Source: Thiotrichales bacterium | GTDB lineage: Bacteria > Pseudomonadota > Gammaproteobacteria > Thiomicrospirales > Thiomicrospiraceae | Length of the DNA stretch: 39,036 bases | NCBI GenBank assembly: GCA_016936535.1 | Contig: JAFGXP010000004.1 | Coordinates: 1 to 39,036 of the forward strand | Direction: 5' to 3' | Position numbers and translations under genes: made by a program | Shown here: piece after piece, positions 7,933 through 17,910 of the stretch | How positions within the stretch are numbered: the stretch's first letter is position 1 | Layout of the letters: each line of letters begins with the position of its first letter | Notes under the pieces: model-generated | Told to the model about the DNA's origin: nothing | What the model saw: the letters and a program-made list of their open reading frames with translations, nothing else | The model's database searches: none

Positions 7933-8967
7933 TCAAACACATTTTGACCAATGCCGGCTCCAGCGCCAAAAACGTTTTAACTTCGCTTTCGTTAAGTAGT
8001 AGGAATGGCTTGCCCCTAAATCCAACAAGACCGAATCGATTTGTCCTGCAGATAAGGCCTCAAGGAGTGGTTGAGCCCAATCTTTTTCAAATTGCTCAAG
8101 ACTCACTAACCACGTTTCTAACTCCAGAGATTTTGATTCGGCTAGATGAATCAAACTATGACCAGCGGGTTGATACCATTCGGCAAAACGAGACAGGCGC
8201 GCAAAAGCTTGTGCTGAAGTCACTTTCGCCAGACCCTGCAAATAAGGATTATCGCTGTAAATCCGGGCCTGTGATCGTAAGTGAATTTGGGCTGAAGCCA
8301 AGCGCCCTTCTCCCCAAGGCCAAATGCTATTTATTTCAGGTTGAGCCAATTGACGTCGCTGCTCATTGACTGGATGACGATAAAATAGCATCTGACTTTC
8401 ATTTAACAGTTTTCGCCAATAAGGAGCCGCATTTCCACGAGGATAAGCATGGGTCACGGCTTGATAAGCGACCTGATTTAAAGGCGTGGATTGCAAATCA
8501 ATGGGCTGCGCAATTTGCATAAACCACTGTTCGGGCTGGGCGTAGAGTAATGCAATTTTATCTTGCGCAAAATGCTGATTAAACGCTTGCAAAAGTGCGA
8601 GTGATTCTGGCTCACGAATTGCCAACTCCTCCGGAGGAAACAGCAGCAAGGTGTCTCGGTCTGGAAGCATTTGCACGGGATTAACCGCGATCCAAAAGGC
8701 ATTGGAATCTTGCGAAAAACTATCTGGCAACAAGGCTGCGGCCAGTAAAGGCGCACTAGGCAGCGGTTGTGGCTGATGAAACAAGTAGCAGGCTTGAGCT
8801 TCAAAGGCACGAGATTGATGGTAATGCCTGCCGGCCCGAGCCAACAAGATGTTGAGTGCCGGCAATTTACGTTGTTTTAACGCTTCTTTGGCGGCATGCA
8901 CCCGCGAAGGTTCAAGTAAATTCGGGGCCCATAAAGTCAGGGCGACTGACGATGGTAAGTTTGACAT
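7933..8967 (-). CDS. RpfE-type / phosphoglycerate-mutase-like conserved protein
   Basis: A 344-residue protein of the family often labelled regulatory protein RpfE type, or cofactor-independent phosphoglycerate mutase related (alkaline phosphatase superfamily-like). I recognise it from the motif NSIWPWGEG near residue 218, the early acidic motif about the expected VQMLPDRDTLLLFPP region (105-120) and the basic, Trp-rich C terminus KRFWRWSRHW. The biochemical role is not known. ATG at 8967 is chosen because GAGAGAGGGG lies just before it; an in-frame TTG at 8982 would add five residues. It lies between hom and thrC on the same strand, immediately after the hom terminator, so it is transcribed either by read-through or from a promoter I cannot identify. 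Confidence 0.72.
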   Translation of the reverse strand: MSNLPSSVALTLWAPNLLEPSRVHAAKEALKQRKLPALNILLARAGRHYHQSRAFEAQACYLFHQPQPLPSAPLLAAALLPDSFSQDSNAFWIAVNPVQMLPDRDTLLLFPPEELAIREPESLALLQAFNQHFAQDKIALLYAQPEQWFMQIAQPIDLQSTPLNQVAYQAVTHAYPRGNAAPYWRKLLNESQMLFYRHPVNEQRRQLAQPEINSIWPWGEGRLASAQIHLRSQARIYSDNPYLQGLAKVTSAQAFARLSRFAEWYQPAGHSLIHLAESKSLELETWLVSLEQFEKDWAQPLLEALSAGQIDSVLLDLGASHSYYLTKAKLKRFWRWSRHWSKCV

Positions 8968-8987
8968 CTTCCCCTCTCTCAAAAAGC

Positions 8988-9019
8988 AAAAAAAGCCAGT
9001 GGGACACGCCGCACTGGCT
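8988..9019 (-). terminator. Rho-independent terminator downstream of hom
   Basis: On the minus strand AGCCAGTG (9019-9012) pairs with CACTGGCT (9001-8994) around a 10-nt loop and is followed by a T run (8993-8988). It sits about 28 nt after the hom stop and only 20 nt before the next start codon. Confidence 0.85.
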
Positions 9020-9047
9020 TAAACAAACGGTACGGCTTGCCGCACTT

Positions 9048-10361
9048 TTAACCTAAATCAGCAATACGAATGCGCTGGATCATTGAATCCACCGCCGTTA
9101 ACGCCTGTAAAGCGACTAAAGCCTGATTGATTTTACGTTCAGAAACTTTTTCGGTAAAAATAACAAGCGTTGCATCTTGTGGTTTTTCGGCATTTGGAAC
9201 CTGGTGTAACTGTTCGATATTGATGCCTAAATCAGCAAAAGCACCACTGATTTGAGCCAGAACACCGGCATGGTCCTGTACATAGCAACGCAAATAATAG
9301 GCGGATTCAATCGCATCAATCGGCTCGACTGGTGCCTGAGTCAAACGGTTGGCTTGAAAACCTAATGCTGGTACGCGTTCTGTAGGTTCCTGGGTTGCCG
9401 CACGAATGACGTCAATAATATCCGCCACTACCGAACTGGCGGTTGGCCCGGCACCGGCTCCTGGACCATAATACATCGTTGGGCCAACATGATTGCCTTT
9501 TACCATAACGGCATTCATGACACCGTCCACATTCGCAATCAGAACCTCTTTTTTTACCAATGCCGGATGCACCCGCAAAGAGAAACCGTCCGAGGTACGC
9601 CCAGCAAAACCAAGGTGCTTGATTTTATAATCAAATAATCGCGCAAACTCCATATCTTCAGCGGTAACACGCGTAATACCTTCGGTATAAACCTTGTCAA
9701 ACTGCAACTCAATACCAAATGCGATAGAGGCCAAAATGGTTAACTTATGCGCCGCATCAATACCTTCCACATCAAAAGTGGGGTCAGCTTCGGCATAGCC
9801 AAGTGCTTGAGCCGTTTTTAAGACCTGTGCAAAATCCGCTTCCGGCTTGGCCATTTCGGTCAGGATATAATTGCCTGTGCCATTGATAATCCCCGCAAGC
9901 CATTCAATTTGGTTCGCGGCCAAGCCTTCTCGTAATACCTTAATAATCGGGATACCACCGGCCACGGCGGCCTCATAGCGGATATTTACCTGATTTTTTT
10001 CAGCAAGGGCAAAGAGCACATTGCCCTGCTCGGCAAGCAGAGCTTTATTGGCGGTAACAATTTGTTTGCCGTTTTCAATTGCGCGCAATAACAGTTCTTT
10101 AGCCAGGGTGGTACCCCCCATGAGTTCGACCACAATATCAATATCAGGATGGTTTACCACGGCAAATGGATCATCGGTCAAATGGATACCGTCGGTATCG
10201 ACCAAACGAGCACGCTGTAAATCACGCACCGCAATCAATTCAATTTCGATACGATGGCCGATTCGGCGTTCAATCTCGTCTCGGGTTTCTTGCAGTATGC
10301 GAACCGTACCGCCACCAACCGTACCCAGCCCTAACAGACCGATCTTAAAGGTTTTCATCAT
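9048..10361 (-). CDS. hom: Homoserine dehydrogenase
   Basis: Reduces aspartate semialdehyde to homoserine with NAD(P)H, the branch to threonine and methionine. From ATG 10361 the protein has 437 residues: a Rossmann NAD(P) site GLLGLGTVGGGTV at the N terminus, the catalytic domain with TANKALLAEQG, AGIINGTGNYIL and DPTFDVEGIDAAHKL, and a C-terminal ACT domain (about 360-437; YLRCYVQDHAGVLAQISGAFADLGINIEQ) for threonine feedback. It is the single-function form, not fused to aspartokinase. An upstream GTG (10409) would add 16 residues without similarity; AGGA lies 10 nt before the chosen ATG. It follows alaC after about 145 nt. Confidence 0.95.
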   Translation of the reverse strand: MMKTFKIGLLGLGTVGGGTVRILQETRDEIERRIGHRIEIELIAVRDLQRARLVDTDGIHLTDDPFAVVNHPDIDIVVELMGGTTLAKELLLRAIENGKQIVTANKALLAEQGNVLFALAEKNQVNIRYEAAVAGGIPIIKVLREGLAANQIEWLAGIINGTGNYILTEMAKPEADFAQVLKTAQALGYAEADPTFDVEGIDAAHKLTILASIAFGIELQFDKVYTEGITRVTAEDMEFARLFDYKIKHLGFAGRTSDGFSLRVHPALVKKEVLIANVDGVMNAVMVKGNHVGPTMYYGPGAGAGPTASSVVADIIDVIRAATQEPTERVPALGFQANRLTQAPVEPIDAIESAYYLRCYVQDHAGVLAQISGAFADLGINIEQLHQVPNAEKPQDATLVIFTEKVSERKINQALVALQALTAVDSMIQRIRIADLG

Positions 10362-10464
10362 TGCATTTGTATCCTGATAGTGAAAATGAAATTGACCAGA
10401 TAGTGGCACACTTAAAAGAGAGGGAGTTTGAAGATTTTGACTTTAAAGGTGCCGTACTCTCTAG

Positions 10465-10500
10465 CAGATGGGGTGGCAAATCAGAGCCACCCTGCATCTG
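10465..10500. other. Long RNA hairpin between alaC and hom
   Basis: CAGATG plus GGGTGGC (10465-10477) pair with GCCACCC (10486-10492) and CATCTG (10495-10500), giving 13 bp with a 2-nt bulge and an 8-nt loop. It begins 6 nt after the alaC stop codon. No T run follows on either strand, so it is better read as an mRNA processing or 3'-stability element than a standard terminator. Confidence 0.55.
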
Positions 10501-10506
10501 AGCAAC

Positions 10507-11736
10507 TTACAGTGAGTCGGCTGGCGCTTGAGGTTTTAGAGCAGCTTCTTTAATCAGACCATCTTTGCGGAACATATCACGGATACCGCGAATCGCTTGA
10601 CGCGTACGATGCTCATTTTCAATCAAACCAAAACGCACATGGTCATCACCATAATCACCAAAACCGATTCCAGGTGAAACGGCGACCTTGGCCTCTTGCA
10701 ATAGCTTTTTAGAAAACTCTAAGGACCCCATAGCTAAATAAGGCTCAGGAATTTTCGCCCATAAAAACATGGTCGCTTTTGGTGGCGTAACGTCCCAACC
10801 AATCGCATTAAGTCCCTGACACAAGACATCGCGACGCGATTTATACATATCGCTGATCTCTTGCACGCACTCCTGCGGCCCTTCTAAAGCCGTAATTGCG
10901 GCTACTTGAATTGGCGTAAAGGTGCCGTAATCAAGATAGGATTTCATCCGTTTCAAAGCATGAACTAACTCCGGATTCCCTACCATAAACCCGACACGCC
11001 AACCCGGCATATTATAACTTTTTGACAAGGTAAAAAATTCAACGGCAATGTCTTTAGCGCCTTCAACTTGCATAATTGACGGGGCCTTGTAGCCGTCAAA
11101 AACAATGTCTGCATAAGCGAGGTCGTGAATTACCCAAATATTATGTTCTTTGGCAATTTTGATGACTCGCTCAAAAAAATCCAATTCAACGGTATCGCTG
11201 GTTGGGTTACCGGGAAAATTCAATACCAACATTTTCGGTTTTGGCCAGGTCTCTTTAATCGCTTTATCAAGCTCCTCAAAGAAATCCACATCTGGCGTCA
11301 TGCGAACATGGCGAATGTCTGCACCGGCAATCACAAAACCGTAAGGGTGAATCGGATAGGCAGGATTGGGGACCAATACCGTATCCCCCTTATCGACGGT
11401 TGCCAACGCCAAGTGCGCCAGCCCCTCTTTTGAGCCAATCGTTACCACGACCTCCGAGTTAGGATCCAGATCCACCTCAAACCGGGTTTTATACCAGTTA
11501 CAAATTGCCTTACGCAAACGAGGAATGCCTTGAGACACCGAATAACGGTGGGTTCCCTCACGCTGCACGACTTCAATCAGCTTGTCCACGATATGCTGTG
11601 GCGTATCCTGGTCAGGATTGCCCATACCAAAATCGATAATATCTTCCCCGCGGCGACGCGCTTCGGCTTTGAGCTCGCCGACAATGTTGAATACATAGGG
11701 AGGAAGTCGTTTAATTCTTTGAAATTCGTCTGCCAC
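10507..11736 (-). CDS. alaC: Alanine-synthesising aminotransferase AlaC
   Basis: Class I/II PLP aminotransferase; AlaC transfers the amino group of glutamate to pyruvate to make alanine. The GTG start at 11736 gives 409 residues beginning [17 protein letters not shown], which matches the E. coli AlaC start pattern; AAGG is 9 nt before it. A TTG at 11757 would add seven residues with no ribosome site. Seen motifs are [35 protein letters not shown] and the PLP lysine in [14 protein letters not shown] (Lys239). Its own promoter lies at 11842-11869. Because it stands before hom, it may share a transcript with the threonine branch. Confusion with other aspartate-type aminotransferases is possible but unlikely. 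Confidence 0.9.
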   Translation of the reverse strand: MADEFQRIKRLPPYVFNIVGELKAEARRRGEDIIDFGMGNPDQDTPQHIVDKLIEVVQREGTHRYSVSQGIPRLRKAICNWYKTRFEVDLDPNSEVVVTIGSKEGLAHLALATVDKGDTVLVPNPAYPIHPYGFVIAGADIRHVRMTPDVDFFEELDKAIKETWPKPKMLVLNFPGNPTSDTVELDFFERVIKIAKEHNIWVIHDLAYADIVFDGYKAPSIMQVEGAKDIAVEFFTLSKSYNMPGWRVGFMVGNPELVHALKRMKSYLDYGTFTPIQVAAITALEGPQECVQEISDMYKSRRDVLCQGLNAIGWDVTPPKATMFLWAKIPEPYLAMGSLEFSKKLLQEAKVAVSPGIGFGDYGDDHVRFGLIENEHRTRQAIRGIRDMFRKDGLIKEAALKPQAPADSL

Positions 11737-11841
11737 GAAAGGATGCCTTCTACTCAATTGTTGAGTCCGTTTCGCGCCTGTTTTTTGGCGGCGTAAACCA
11801 CTCAGACATGCTTAAAATGAGGGGTTAAAAATAAAAAGCTA

Positions 11842-11869
11842 ATCATACAGCATCCTATTTTTTCGTCAA
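11842..11869 (-). promoter_or_regulatory. Promoter of alaC
   Basis: On the minus strand TTGACG (11869-11864), a 16-bp spacer and TATGAT (11847-11842), both 5 of 6 matches to consensus. It gives a leader of about 100 nt before the GTG start. Confidence 0.7.
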
Positions 11870-11898
11870 TTGAAAATCCAGCTCGAATCGGCTTTAAT
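11870..11898 (+). promoter_or_regulatory. Promoter of the Mth938-domain gene
   Basis: TTGAAA (11870-11875), 17-bp spacer, TTTAAT (11893-11898). Its -35 box touches the -35 box of the divergent alaC promoter (11864-11869), so RNA polymerases may exclude each other. Confidence 0.65.
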
Positions 11899-11965
11899 AG
11901 GGGCCTTTCTACACGCCTGACGGCGAAAAAAATGGCAATTTCGGCCAGGAAACGGAGGCGAATCC

Positions 11966-12352
11966 ATGAAATTTAGCGAACACCGAGACTCGAACGTTAA
12001 GATTGTTAAACACTATCAACCGGGAGAGGTAAAGATCAATGCGGATTTCTATCGCTCAAGCTTATATCTAACTCAGCATCAGGTGTTTAGCGACTGGCCT
12101 GTTACTGACATCAGTCAGCTTGCACCGAGTGATCTCGATTCACTTCTCGCTTTAAAACCCGAGGTCATTTTACTTGGCACTGGCGAACAACAACGCTTTC
12201 CGGCACCCGCATTTTTTCAATACTGTGCCAAACACGGTGTTGGCTTGGAGGTCATGGCAAATGATGCCGCCTGCCGAACGTTTAATGTGATTGGCACCGA
12301 GGATCGCGAAGTCATTTTAGCGTTGATTTTTGCAGCGCCATCCACACAGTAG
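11966..12352 (+). CDS. Mth938-like domain protein (DUF498/Xcc1710 type)
   Basis: A 128-residue cytosolic protein. It carries the DUF498 core: LTQHQVFSDWPV, then SDLDSLLALKPEVILLGTGEQQRFP, then a region GLEVMANDAACRTFNVIGTEDREVILALI, all typical of the bacterial Xcc1710-type family related to the NDUFAF3 complex I assembly factor of mitochondria. The role in bacteria is not established. GGAGG is 8 nt before the ATG, and a good promoter precedes it. It is a single-gene unit convergent with nlpD. Confidence 0.88.
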   Translation: MKFSEHRDSNVKIVKHYQPGEVKINADFYRSSLYLTQHQVFSDWPVTDISQLAPSDLDSLLALKPEVILLGTGEQQRFPAPAFFQYCAKHGVGLEVMANDAACRTFNVIGTEDREVILALIFAAPSTQ

Positions 12353-12406
12353 GTGTGCACTTTCATTTCAAACGGGGCTTCCATACGATGGGAACCCCAC
12401 AAGAAT

Positions 12407-13150
12407 TTAATTCTGAAAAATCTGTTTAATTGAGATTTTTTGCCCTTGAAAGCGCACTTCGGCATACAACTTAGCCCGATTGGTAAGCCCACTGGCTCCC
12501 ATTTTTGCAATTGGCTGGCCGGCCTTAACTTGATCGCCTTTTTGCACATCCAAACTCTGGTTGTGTGCATAAACAGAAAGTTTGCCATCGGCATGCCGCA
12601 ACATCACCATATTGCCATACTCGCTGATTCCATCCCCAGCAAACACCACTTCACCGTCGGCCATGGCAAACACTTGCTGCCCAATAAAACCGTACACTTC
12701 CAAGGCGCTGACACCATTCTCATCCCGAACAAATTGATATTCCGTCTGTTCATTCATCGGCCAAACCCAATTCAAGCTATTGGACACCGGCGGTAAAACC
12801 TTTCCTGAGACAGAGGCCTCTTTTGGCGTTTGAGCTTTTGATGCCGTCTGAGCATTCGGGATCCGCAACTCTTGATTGACGTAAATCAAATCAGCTCGAG
12901 CAATTTGATTGACCTCTTGCAACAAACTCAAAGGCACATCGCATTTTTGCGCAATTTTAATCAAACTGTCACCGGGTTGAACAACATAGATCCCCGCACA
13001 GCTTCCATCTCTTTGATTTACCTGAGGCGCTTGACTTTGCCCACCCTGCTCACGTGCTGAGGGCTCATATTTTAGGGGCGAACTACACCCCTGAAGCTGC
13101 AAAGCCCCTAAGGTAGGAAGCAACAACAGTACAGCCATTTTTCTCATCAT
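12407..13150 (-). CDS. nlpD: NlpD-type lipoprotein with LysM and degenerate M23 domain
   Basis: Probable activator of the septal amidase AmiC during cell separation. The 247 residues start with a lipoprotein signal peptide and a lipobox (LQGC, Cys22). A LysM peptidoglycan-binding domain follows (about 54-98; YVVQPGDSLIKIAQ), then a linker, then an M23/LytM domain (about 150-247). The metal-binding residues of active M23 peptidases are lost (the usual HLH is KLY in TNRAKLYAEVRF), as expected for an NlpD/EnvC activator. AGGTG lies 4 nt before the first ATG. It is the last gene of the surE-pcm-yqaA-nlpD run, the usual gammaproteobacterial order. Confidence 0.9.
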   Translation of the reverse strand: MMRKMAVLLLLPTLGALQLQGCSSPLKYEPSAREQGGQSQAPQVNQRDGSCAGIYVVQPGDSLIKIAQKCDVPLSLLQEVNQIARADLIYVNQELRIPNAQTASKAQTPKEASVSGKVLPPVSNSLNWVWPMNEQTEYQFVRDENGVSALEVYGFIGQQVFAMADGEVVFAGDGISEYGNMVMLRHADGKLSVYAHNQSLDVQKGDQVKAGQPIAKMGASGLTNRAKLYAEVRFQGQKISIKQIFQN

Positions 13151-13180
13151 TTTTCACCTAATATTTTTTATTGATCTTTT

Positions 13181-13765
13181 TCAAGAGGAAGCATACTGCC
13201 AAATCAACAGCCCCCCAATCAGAGCGACCAGCCCCCATCCCAGCCAATCGACCCATTTGTGAATCCATGGCTCCAAAGGAGCCCCGCCCCACTTCATCAG
13301 CGCGGCAACCAAATAGAAACGCGCACCTCTTCCCACAAAAGAAGCCAAAATAAACGGCAAAAGCGCCATGGCATTGGCGCCTGCGGCAATCGTAAAAACT
13401 TTATAAGGAATTGGACTAAAACCGGCTATAAACACCACCCAAGCGCCATATTGTGAAAAAAAATGGTTGGCTTGCTCAAGCGTTGCCCCATACCCCAGCT
13501 CCAATAGCCAAGGCTCAATCCAAGCCATAGCAAAGTAACCGATGGCGTAACCCAACAAGCCGCCTAAAACCGAAAAAACCGTTGTGATCCACGCAAACCA
13601 TAGCGCCCTATTCGGTTTAGCCAAGCTCATCGGCATCAATATCACATCGGGCGGAATCGGAAAAAAAGAAGATTCCGCAAAACTCATTGCCCCCAAATAT
13701 ACAGGTGCTCGAGGATGCTTTGACCATTGCAGAACACGTTGATAGAGCGGCGAAAAAATTTTCAT
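13181..13765 (-). CDS. yqaA: YqaA-type DedA/SNARE-associated inner-membrane protein
   Basis: A 194-residue multi-pass membrane protein. It has the DedA-like start FAESSFFPIPPDVILMPMSLA (about 29-49), a Gly-rich helix SVLGGLLGYAIGYF, the FIAGFSPIPYKVFTIAAGA re-entrant-loop motif (about 112-130) and a final hydrophobic helix. These proteins are linked to membrane lipid transport, but the YqaA branch has no proven substrate. The ATG overlaps the pcm stop by 4 nt (ATGA), so translation is coupled. The surE-pcm-yqaA-nlpD order is common in related bacteria and supports the call. Confidence 0.85.
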   Translation of the reverse strand: MKIFSPLYQRVLQWSKHPRAPVYLGAMSFAESSFFPIPPDVILMPMSLAKPNRALWFAWITTVFSVLGGLLGYAIGYFAMAWIEPWLLELGYGATLEQANHFFSQYGAWVVFIAGFSPIPYKVFTIAAGANAMALLPFILASFVGRGARFYLVAALMKWGGAPLEPWIHKWVDWLGWGLVALIGGLLIWQYASS

Positions 13766-14466
13766 GACGCGACCCCTTTGCGCATCGGAACAAAGCTTAC
13801 ATTGCCTAAAGCAACCTGCTCAATACCCTGTTCATGACGAATAAACCCAAACAACTGCTGGGGTGAAGAACCGATAGGAATCACTAAACGACCACCAATG
13901 CGCAATTGCATCAAAAGTTCCGGTGGCACCGTTTCGGGCGAAGCCGCCGAGAGAATACCGTCAAATGGCGCTTCGGCAGGTAACCCCCAATGACCATCAG
14001 CGGTATAAAAGGTTACATTTTCAACTTTTAATTGTGCGAGACGCTCTTGCGCCTGTCTCGACAGTTCCGCAATGCGCTCTACACTAAAGACAGATTGACT
14101 TAAGGCAGAAAGAATTGCGGTTTGGTAACCCGAACCAGTGCCAATTTCTAAGACGTTTTGCATTGGCTGCTGTGCATCGGCATATAACCACTCAGTCATT
14201 CGCGCAACAGTGGAAGGGTGCGAAATTGTTTGCCCAAAACCAATTGGTAAGGCGCAATCTTCATAAGCGCGTTGCGCCAATGCAGGATCTACAAAAAAAT
14301 GCCGAGGCACCGTCGCTAAGACCTGTTCAAGCCGCGCACTGTGAAGCACACCGGCGGTTTTAAGCAGCTGCAACAAACGTTGACGGCGACGAGGAGAATG
14401 CACACCCACTCCATCCTGTTCGGCGCAGGCTGCAGGATTTAAACCATTTTGTGTAAAATTCTCCAT
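13762..14466 (-). CDS. pcm: Protein-L-isoaspartate O-methyltransferase
   Basis: SAM-dependent enzyme that methylates isoaspartate in aged proteins and starts their repair. From ATG 14466 there are 234 residues: the specific motif VPRHFFVD, the active-site segment GFGQTISHPSTVARM (about 76-90), motif I VLEIGTGSGYQTAIL (about 104-118) and the C-terminal GGRLVIPIG. It is longer than E. coli Pcm (208) at the N terminus. A TTG three codons upstream is also in frame; neither start has a good ribosome site. It begins 14 nt after surE, its classic partner, and overlaps yqaA. Confidence 0.94.
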   Translation of the reverse strand: MENFTQNGLNPAACAEQDGVGVHSPRRRQRLLQLLKTAGVLHSARLEQVLATVPRHFFVDPALAQRAYEDCALPIGFGQTISHPSTVARMTEWLYADAQQPMQNVLEIGTGSGYQTAILSALSQSVFSVERIAELSRQAQERLAQLKVENVTFYTADGHWGLPAEAPFDGILSAASPETVPPELLMQLRIGGRLVIPIGSSPQQLFGFIRHEQGIEQVALGNVSFVPMRKGVAS

Positions 14467-14480
14467 GCCGCGCAAGCCAA

Positions 14481-15260
14481 TTAAGAAGAGGTCACAGCTT
14501 GATCAGCCCAATCAATGAGCGCTTTCATAGCCGCATAATTGGTTAGATCAATTTTCAAAGGTGTAATCGAAACATATCCCTGTTCGACCGCATGAAAATC
14601 CGTGCCCTCGCTGGCATCGGCAGCAGCGCCCGCTGGACCAATCCAGAAGATAGGCAATCCCCGCGGATCGAGCTGACTCACGACGGGTTCAGACGCATGA
14701 CGCCGACCGAGTCGAGTCACCTTAAAGCCTTTAATCTGATCAATGGGTAAATCGGGAACATTGATATTGAGAATGGTATCGGCCGCCAAGTTCATTTGCG
14801 GCAAGGCGTCAAAGAGCTGAAGAAAGTAATGGGCTGCGCTGGCAAAATGTTGGGATCCACATAGTGAGATTGCCAGTGAGGGCTTACCAAGAAAGCGTCC
14901 CTCGGTCGCCGCAGCCACGGTACCGGAATAAAGAACATCATCCCCCATATTGGCTCCAGCATTTATACCGGAAATTACCATATCCGGCTGAAATCCTAGG
15001 GCACCATTTATCGCCAAGTGTACACAATCAGTCGGGGTACCGTTAACGCTGTATTGGGCAATTTTCTGTTCTGAATCGGCGCTGACCAAGGTGGTTCGTA
15101 ATGGGTTAACCAAGGTCAACGAATTACTGGCGGCGCTGCGGTTGCGATCGGGGGCAATAAGGGTCAGGGTTTCAATAAAAGGATGCGCTTTTAAACTGGC
15201 AAAAAGGGTCTGAATACCGGGTGCAAAATAGCCATCGTCATTGGAAATTAGAATTTTCAT
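14481..15260 (-). CDS. surE: 5'/3'-nucleotidase SurE
   Basis: Metal-dependent survival protein that removes phosphate from nucleoside monophosphates and short polyphosphate. The start at 15260 gives 259 residues (E. coli 253) beginning [15 protein letters not shown], with the metal-binding Asp8-Asp9, the [14 protein letters not shown] loop (Ser42) and [21 protein letters not shown]. The open frame runs about 106 codons further upstream, but that part is unlike SurE and crosses the promoter, so it is not used. A good promoter lies at 15295-15323. First gene of the surE-pcm-yqaA-nlpD unit. Confidence 0.95.
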   Translation of the reverse strand: MKILISNDDGYFAPGIQTLFASLKAHPFIETLTLIAPDRNRSAASNSLTLVNPLRTTLVSADSEQKIAQYSVNGTPTDCVHLAINGALGFQPDMVISGINAGANMGDDVLYSGTVAAATEGRFLGKPSLAISLCGSQHFASAAHYFLQLFDALPQMNLAADTILNINVPDLPIDQIKGFKVTRLGRRHASEPVVSQLDPRGLPIFWIGPAGAAADASEGTDFHAVEQGYVSITPLKIDLTNYAAMKALIDWADQAVTSS

Positions 15261-15294
15261 TCCGTTACAATACACTCTCAATTTTTGGAACCCT

Positions 15295-15323
15295 ACTATA
15301 ACCACTGTAACGAAATTTAGCAA
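15295..15323 (-). promoter_or_regulatory. Promoter of surE
   Basis: On the minus strand TTGCTA (15323-15318), a 17-bp spacer and TATAGT (15300-15295). It directs surE with a leader of roughly 30 nt. One arm of the CGTTACA (15263-15269)/TGTAACG (15306-15312) inverted repeat falls in the spacer. Confidence 0.6.
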
Positions 15324-15370
15324 AGGAAGTGCGGCAAGGCAACGCGTTTGAGTCGCACAGGAAAGCCAAG

Positions 15371-15943
15371 ATGGATGATGAAGAAAAACAGATGTTTTCA
15401 GCCGCGATGCAAGATGTGACGCCTTTGACCCCCAAGCCCGTTCACCATGCGTTTGAGTGCGAAAACAGCGCTGAAAAAGCCCACCGTTTCTGGCGACAAA
15501 CTCGTCAAAAACAGCGTCAACCTCTCCCACCGGAACTCGCATTAGACCGCAAAGCTCTCTTTGCAAAGGTTGCCGCATTTGAAACCCTATCTTATGCTCA
15601 ACCCGGCGTTCGACCTCAAGAACTCAATCGGCTTAAAAAAGGCGAGTTGTACTTTCACGCCCAACTGGATTTACATGGCATGGACGAGCAGCAAGCTCGC
15701 AGAAGGCTAACCCGTTTTTTGGCCGAAGCAATTGCGCACCGATCACGAACCTTGCGAATCATTCATGGTAAAGGGTATAACTCGGACAGTGCTCACCCTG
15801 TTTTAAAGAATGTGGCCTATGAGTTGTTAATGCAATGTCCTGCCGTGATTGCTTTTTGCAGTGCACACGAAAAAGACGGTGGCGTTGGGGCCGTTAATGT
15901 ACTGTTACGAGCGCAAGAAGACAAACGCGAAAAACAAGACTGA
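15371..15943 (+). CDS. Smr-domain endonuclease-like protein (SmrA/YdaL type)
   Basis: The 190 residues begin [19 protein letters not shown], like the N terminus of E. coli SmrA, and carry a C-terminal Smr domain (about 95-180): the LDLHG motif, the HGKGYNS motif and [10 protein letters not shown]. Smr domains are stand-alone relatives of the MutS2 C terminus and nick DNA or RNA; the cellular role here is unknown. ATG 15371 is preceded by AGGA 9 nt away; a GTG at 15329 would add 14 unsupported residues. It is divergent from surE and convergent with ftsB. Confidence 0.88.
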   Translation: MDDEEKQMFSAAMQDVTPLTPKPVHHAFECENSAEKAHRFWRQTRQKQRQPLPPELALDRKALFAKVAAFETLSYAQPGVRPQELNRLKKGELYFHAQLDLHGMDEQQARRRLTRFLAEAIAHRSRTLRIIHGKGYNSDSAHPVLKNVAYELLMQCPAVIAFCSAHEKDGGVGAVNVLLRAQEDKREKQD

Positions 15944-16034
15944 GGGGTGCGGATTTTGCATCTAAAAAAGCGATGCGTGTTCAGCGGGTTTTGGATAGGA
16001 CGTCAAAATAAGAGACTTTACACAAACTGGATGT

Positions 16035-16427
16035 TTAGGGAAGTATTTGCCCTTCTTCCGGTGCAATTTGCATGGGGGGTTCTTCGGAAACCGTATCTTC
16101 AGGTTGAATCTCAAGGTCTTCAGGGCGAAGCACCTGTCCTGAAAAAGCCGGCACGCGAATCACTTCAATAAAGACTTCATTCGGTTTGACCATTCCAAGC
16201 ACTTGGCGAGCGAGTGATTCAATCGCTTCGGTCGAACCTTGCAAAGCATTGACTTCCTGTTTCAGGGCGGCATTCTGGGCTTGCTGCTCTGCCAAACTTT
16301 GTTTAATCTCTTTCAACTGCGCTTGGGCGTACACATACTGACTTAAACCGCCGTCTGCGGCCAAGAGCCGAAATAAAAAAACCACGCTCAGAAAGAGTAA
16401 GAGGTAATTAAGTTGTCTTAGTTTCAC
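16035..16427 (-). CDS. ftsB: Cell division protein FtsB
   Basis: Divisome protein that forms a complex with FtsL and FtsQ and helps to activate septal peptidoglycan synthesis. The 130 residues have one N-terminal membrane helix (about 5-22, YLLLFLSVVFLFRLL), then GGLSQY and a coiled coil (about 35-75), as in FtsB. The C-terminal acidic, Pro-rich tail (about 95-130) makes it longer than E. coli FtsB (103). The start is GTG with GGAGA upstream. It lies 61 nt after eno, the usual neighbour. Confidence 0.9.
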   Translation of the reverse strand: MKLRQLNYLLLFLSVVFLFRLLAADGGLSQYVYAQAQLKEIKQSLAEQQAQNAALKQEVNALQGSTEAIESLARQVLGMVKPNEVFIEVIRVPAFSGQVLRPEDLEIQPEDTVSEEPPMQIAPEEGQILP

Positions 16428-16488
16428 TCTTAGGTCTCTCCGAACGGGTTATTTCTGTTCGACAAAGCCCAGAAAATGCTTTTAACCG

Positions 16489-17829
<1,341 letters not shown>

Positions 17830-17867
17830 CTGAGCTGTTCAGACTCCGTCGCAATACTAAAACTGAC

Positions 17868-17903
17868 AGAATAAAGCCCCGAATTTTCAAGAAACTCGGG
17901 GCT
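17868..17903 (-). terminator. Hairpin terminator after kdsA
   Basis: AGCCCCGA (17903-17896 on the minus strand) pairs with TCGGGGCT (17882-17875) around a 13-nt loop, followed by TTATTCT. It begins 7 nt after the kdsA stop codon. The T run is broken, so termination may be partial and allow some read-through into eno. Confidence 0.65.
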
Positions 17904-17910
17904 CATTGGG

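Noticed and set aside
12374-12398. GGGGCTTCC / GGAACCCC stem between the Mth938-domain gene and nlpD
   Set aside because: The stem has a bulge and no T run on either strand; not reliable as a terminator.
14481-15578. SurE with a 106-residue N-terminal extension
   Set aside because: The extension has no similarity pattern and covers the surE promoter and the divergent smr start; [10 protein letters not shown] is the normal N terminus.
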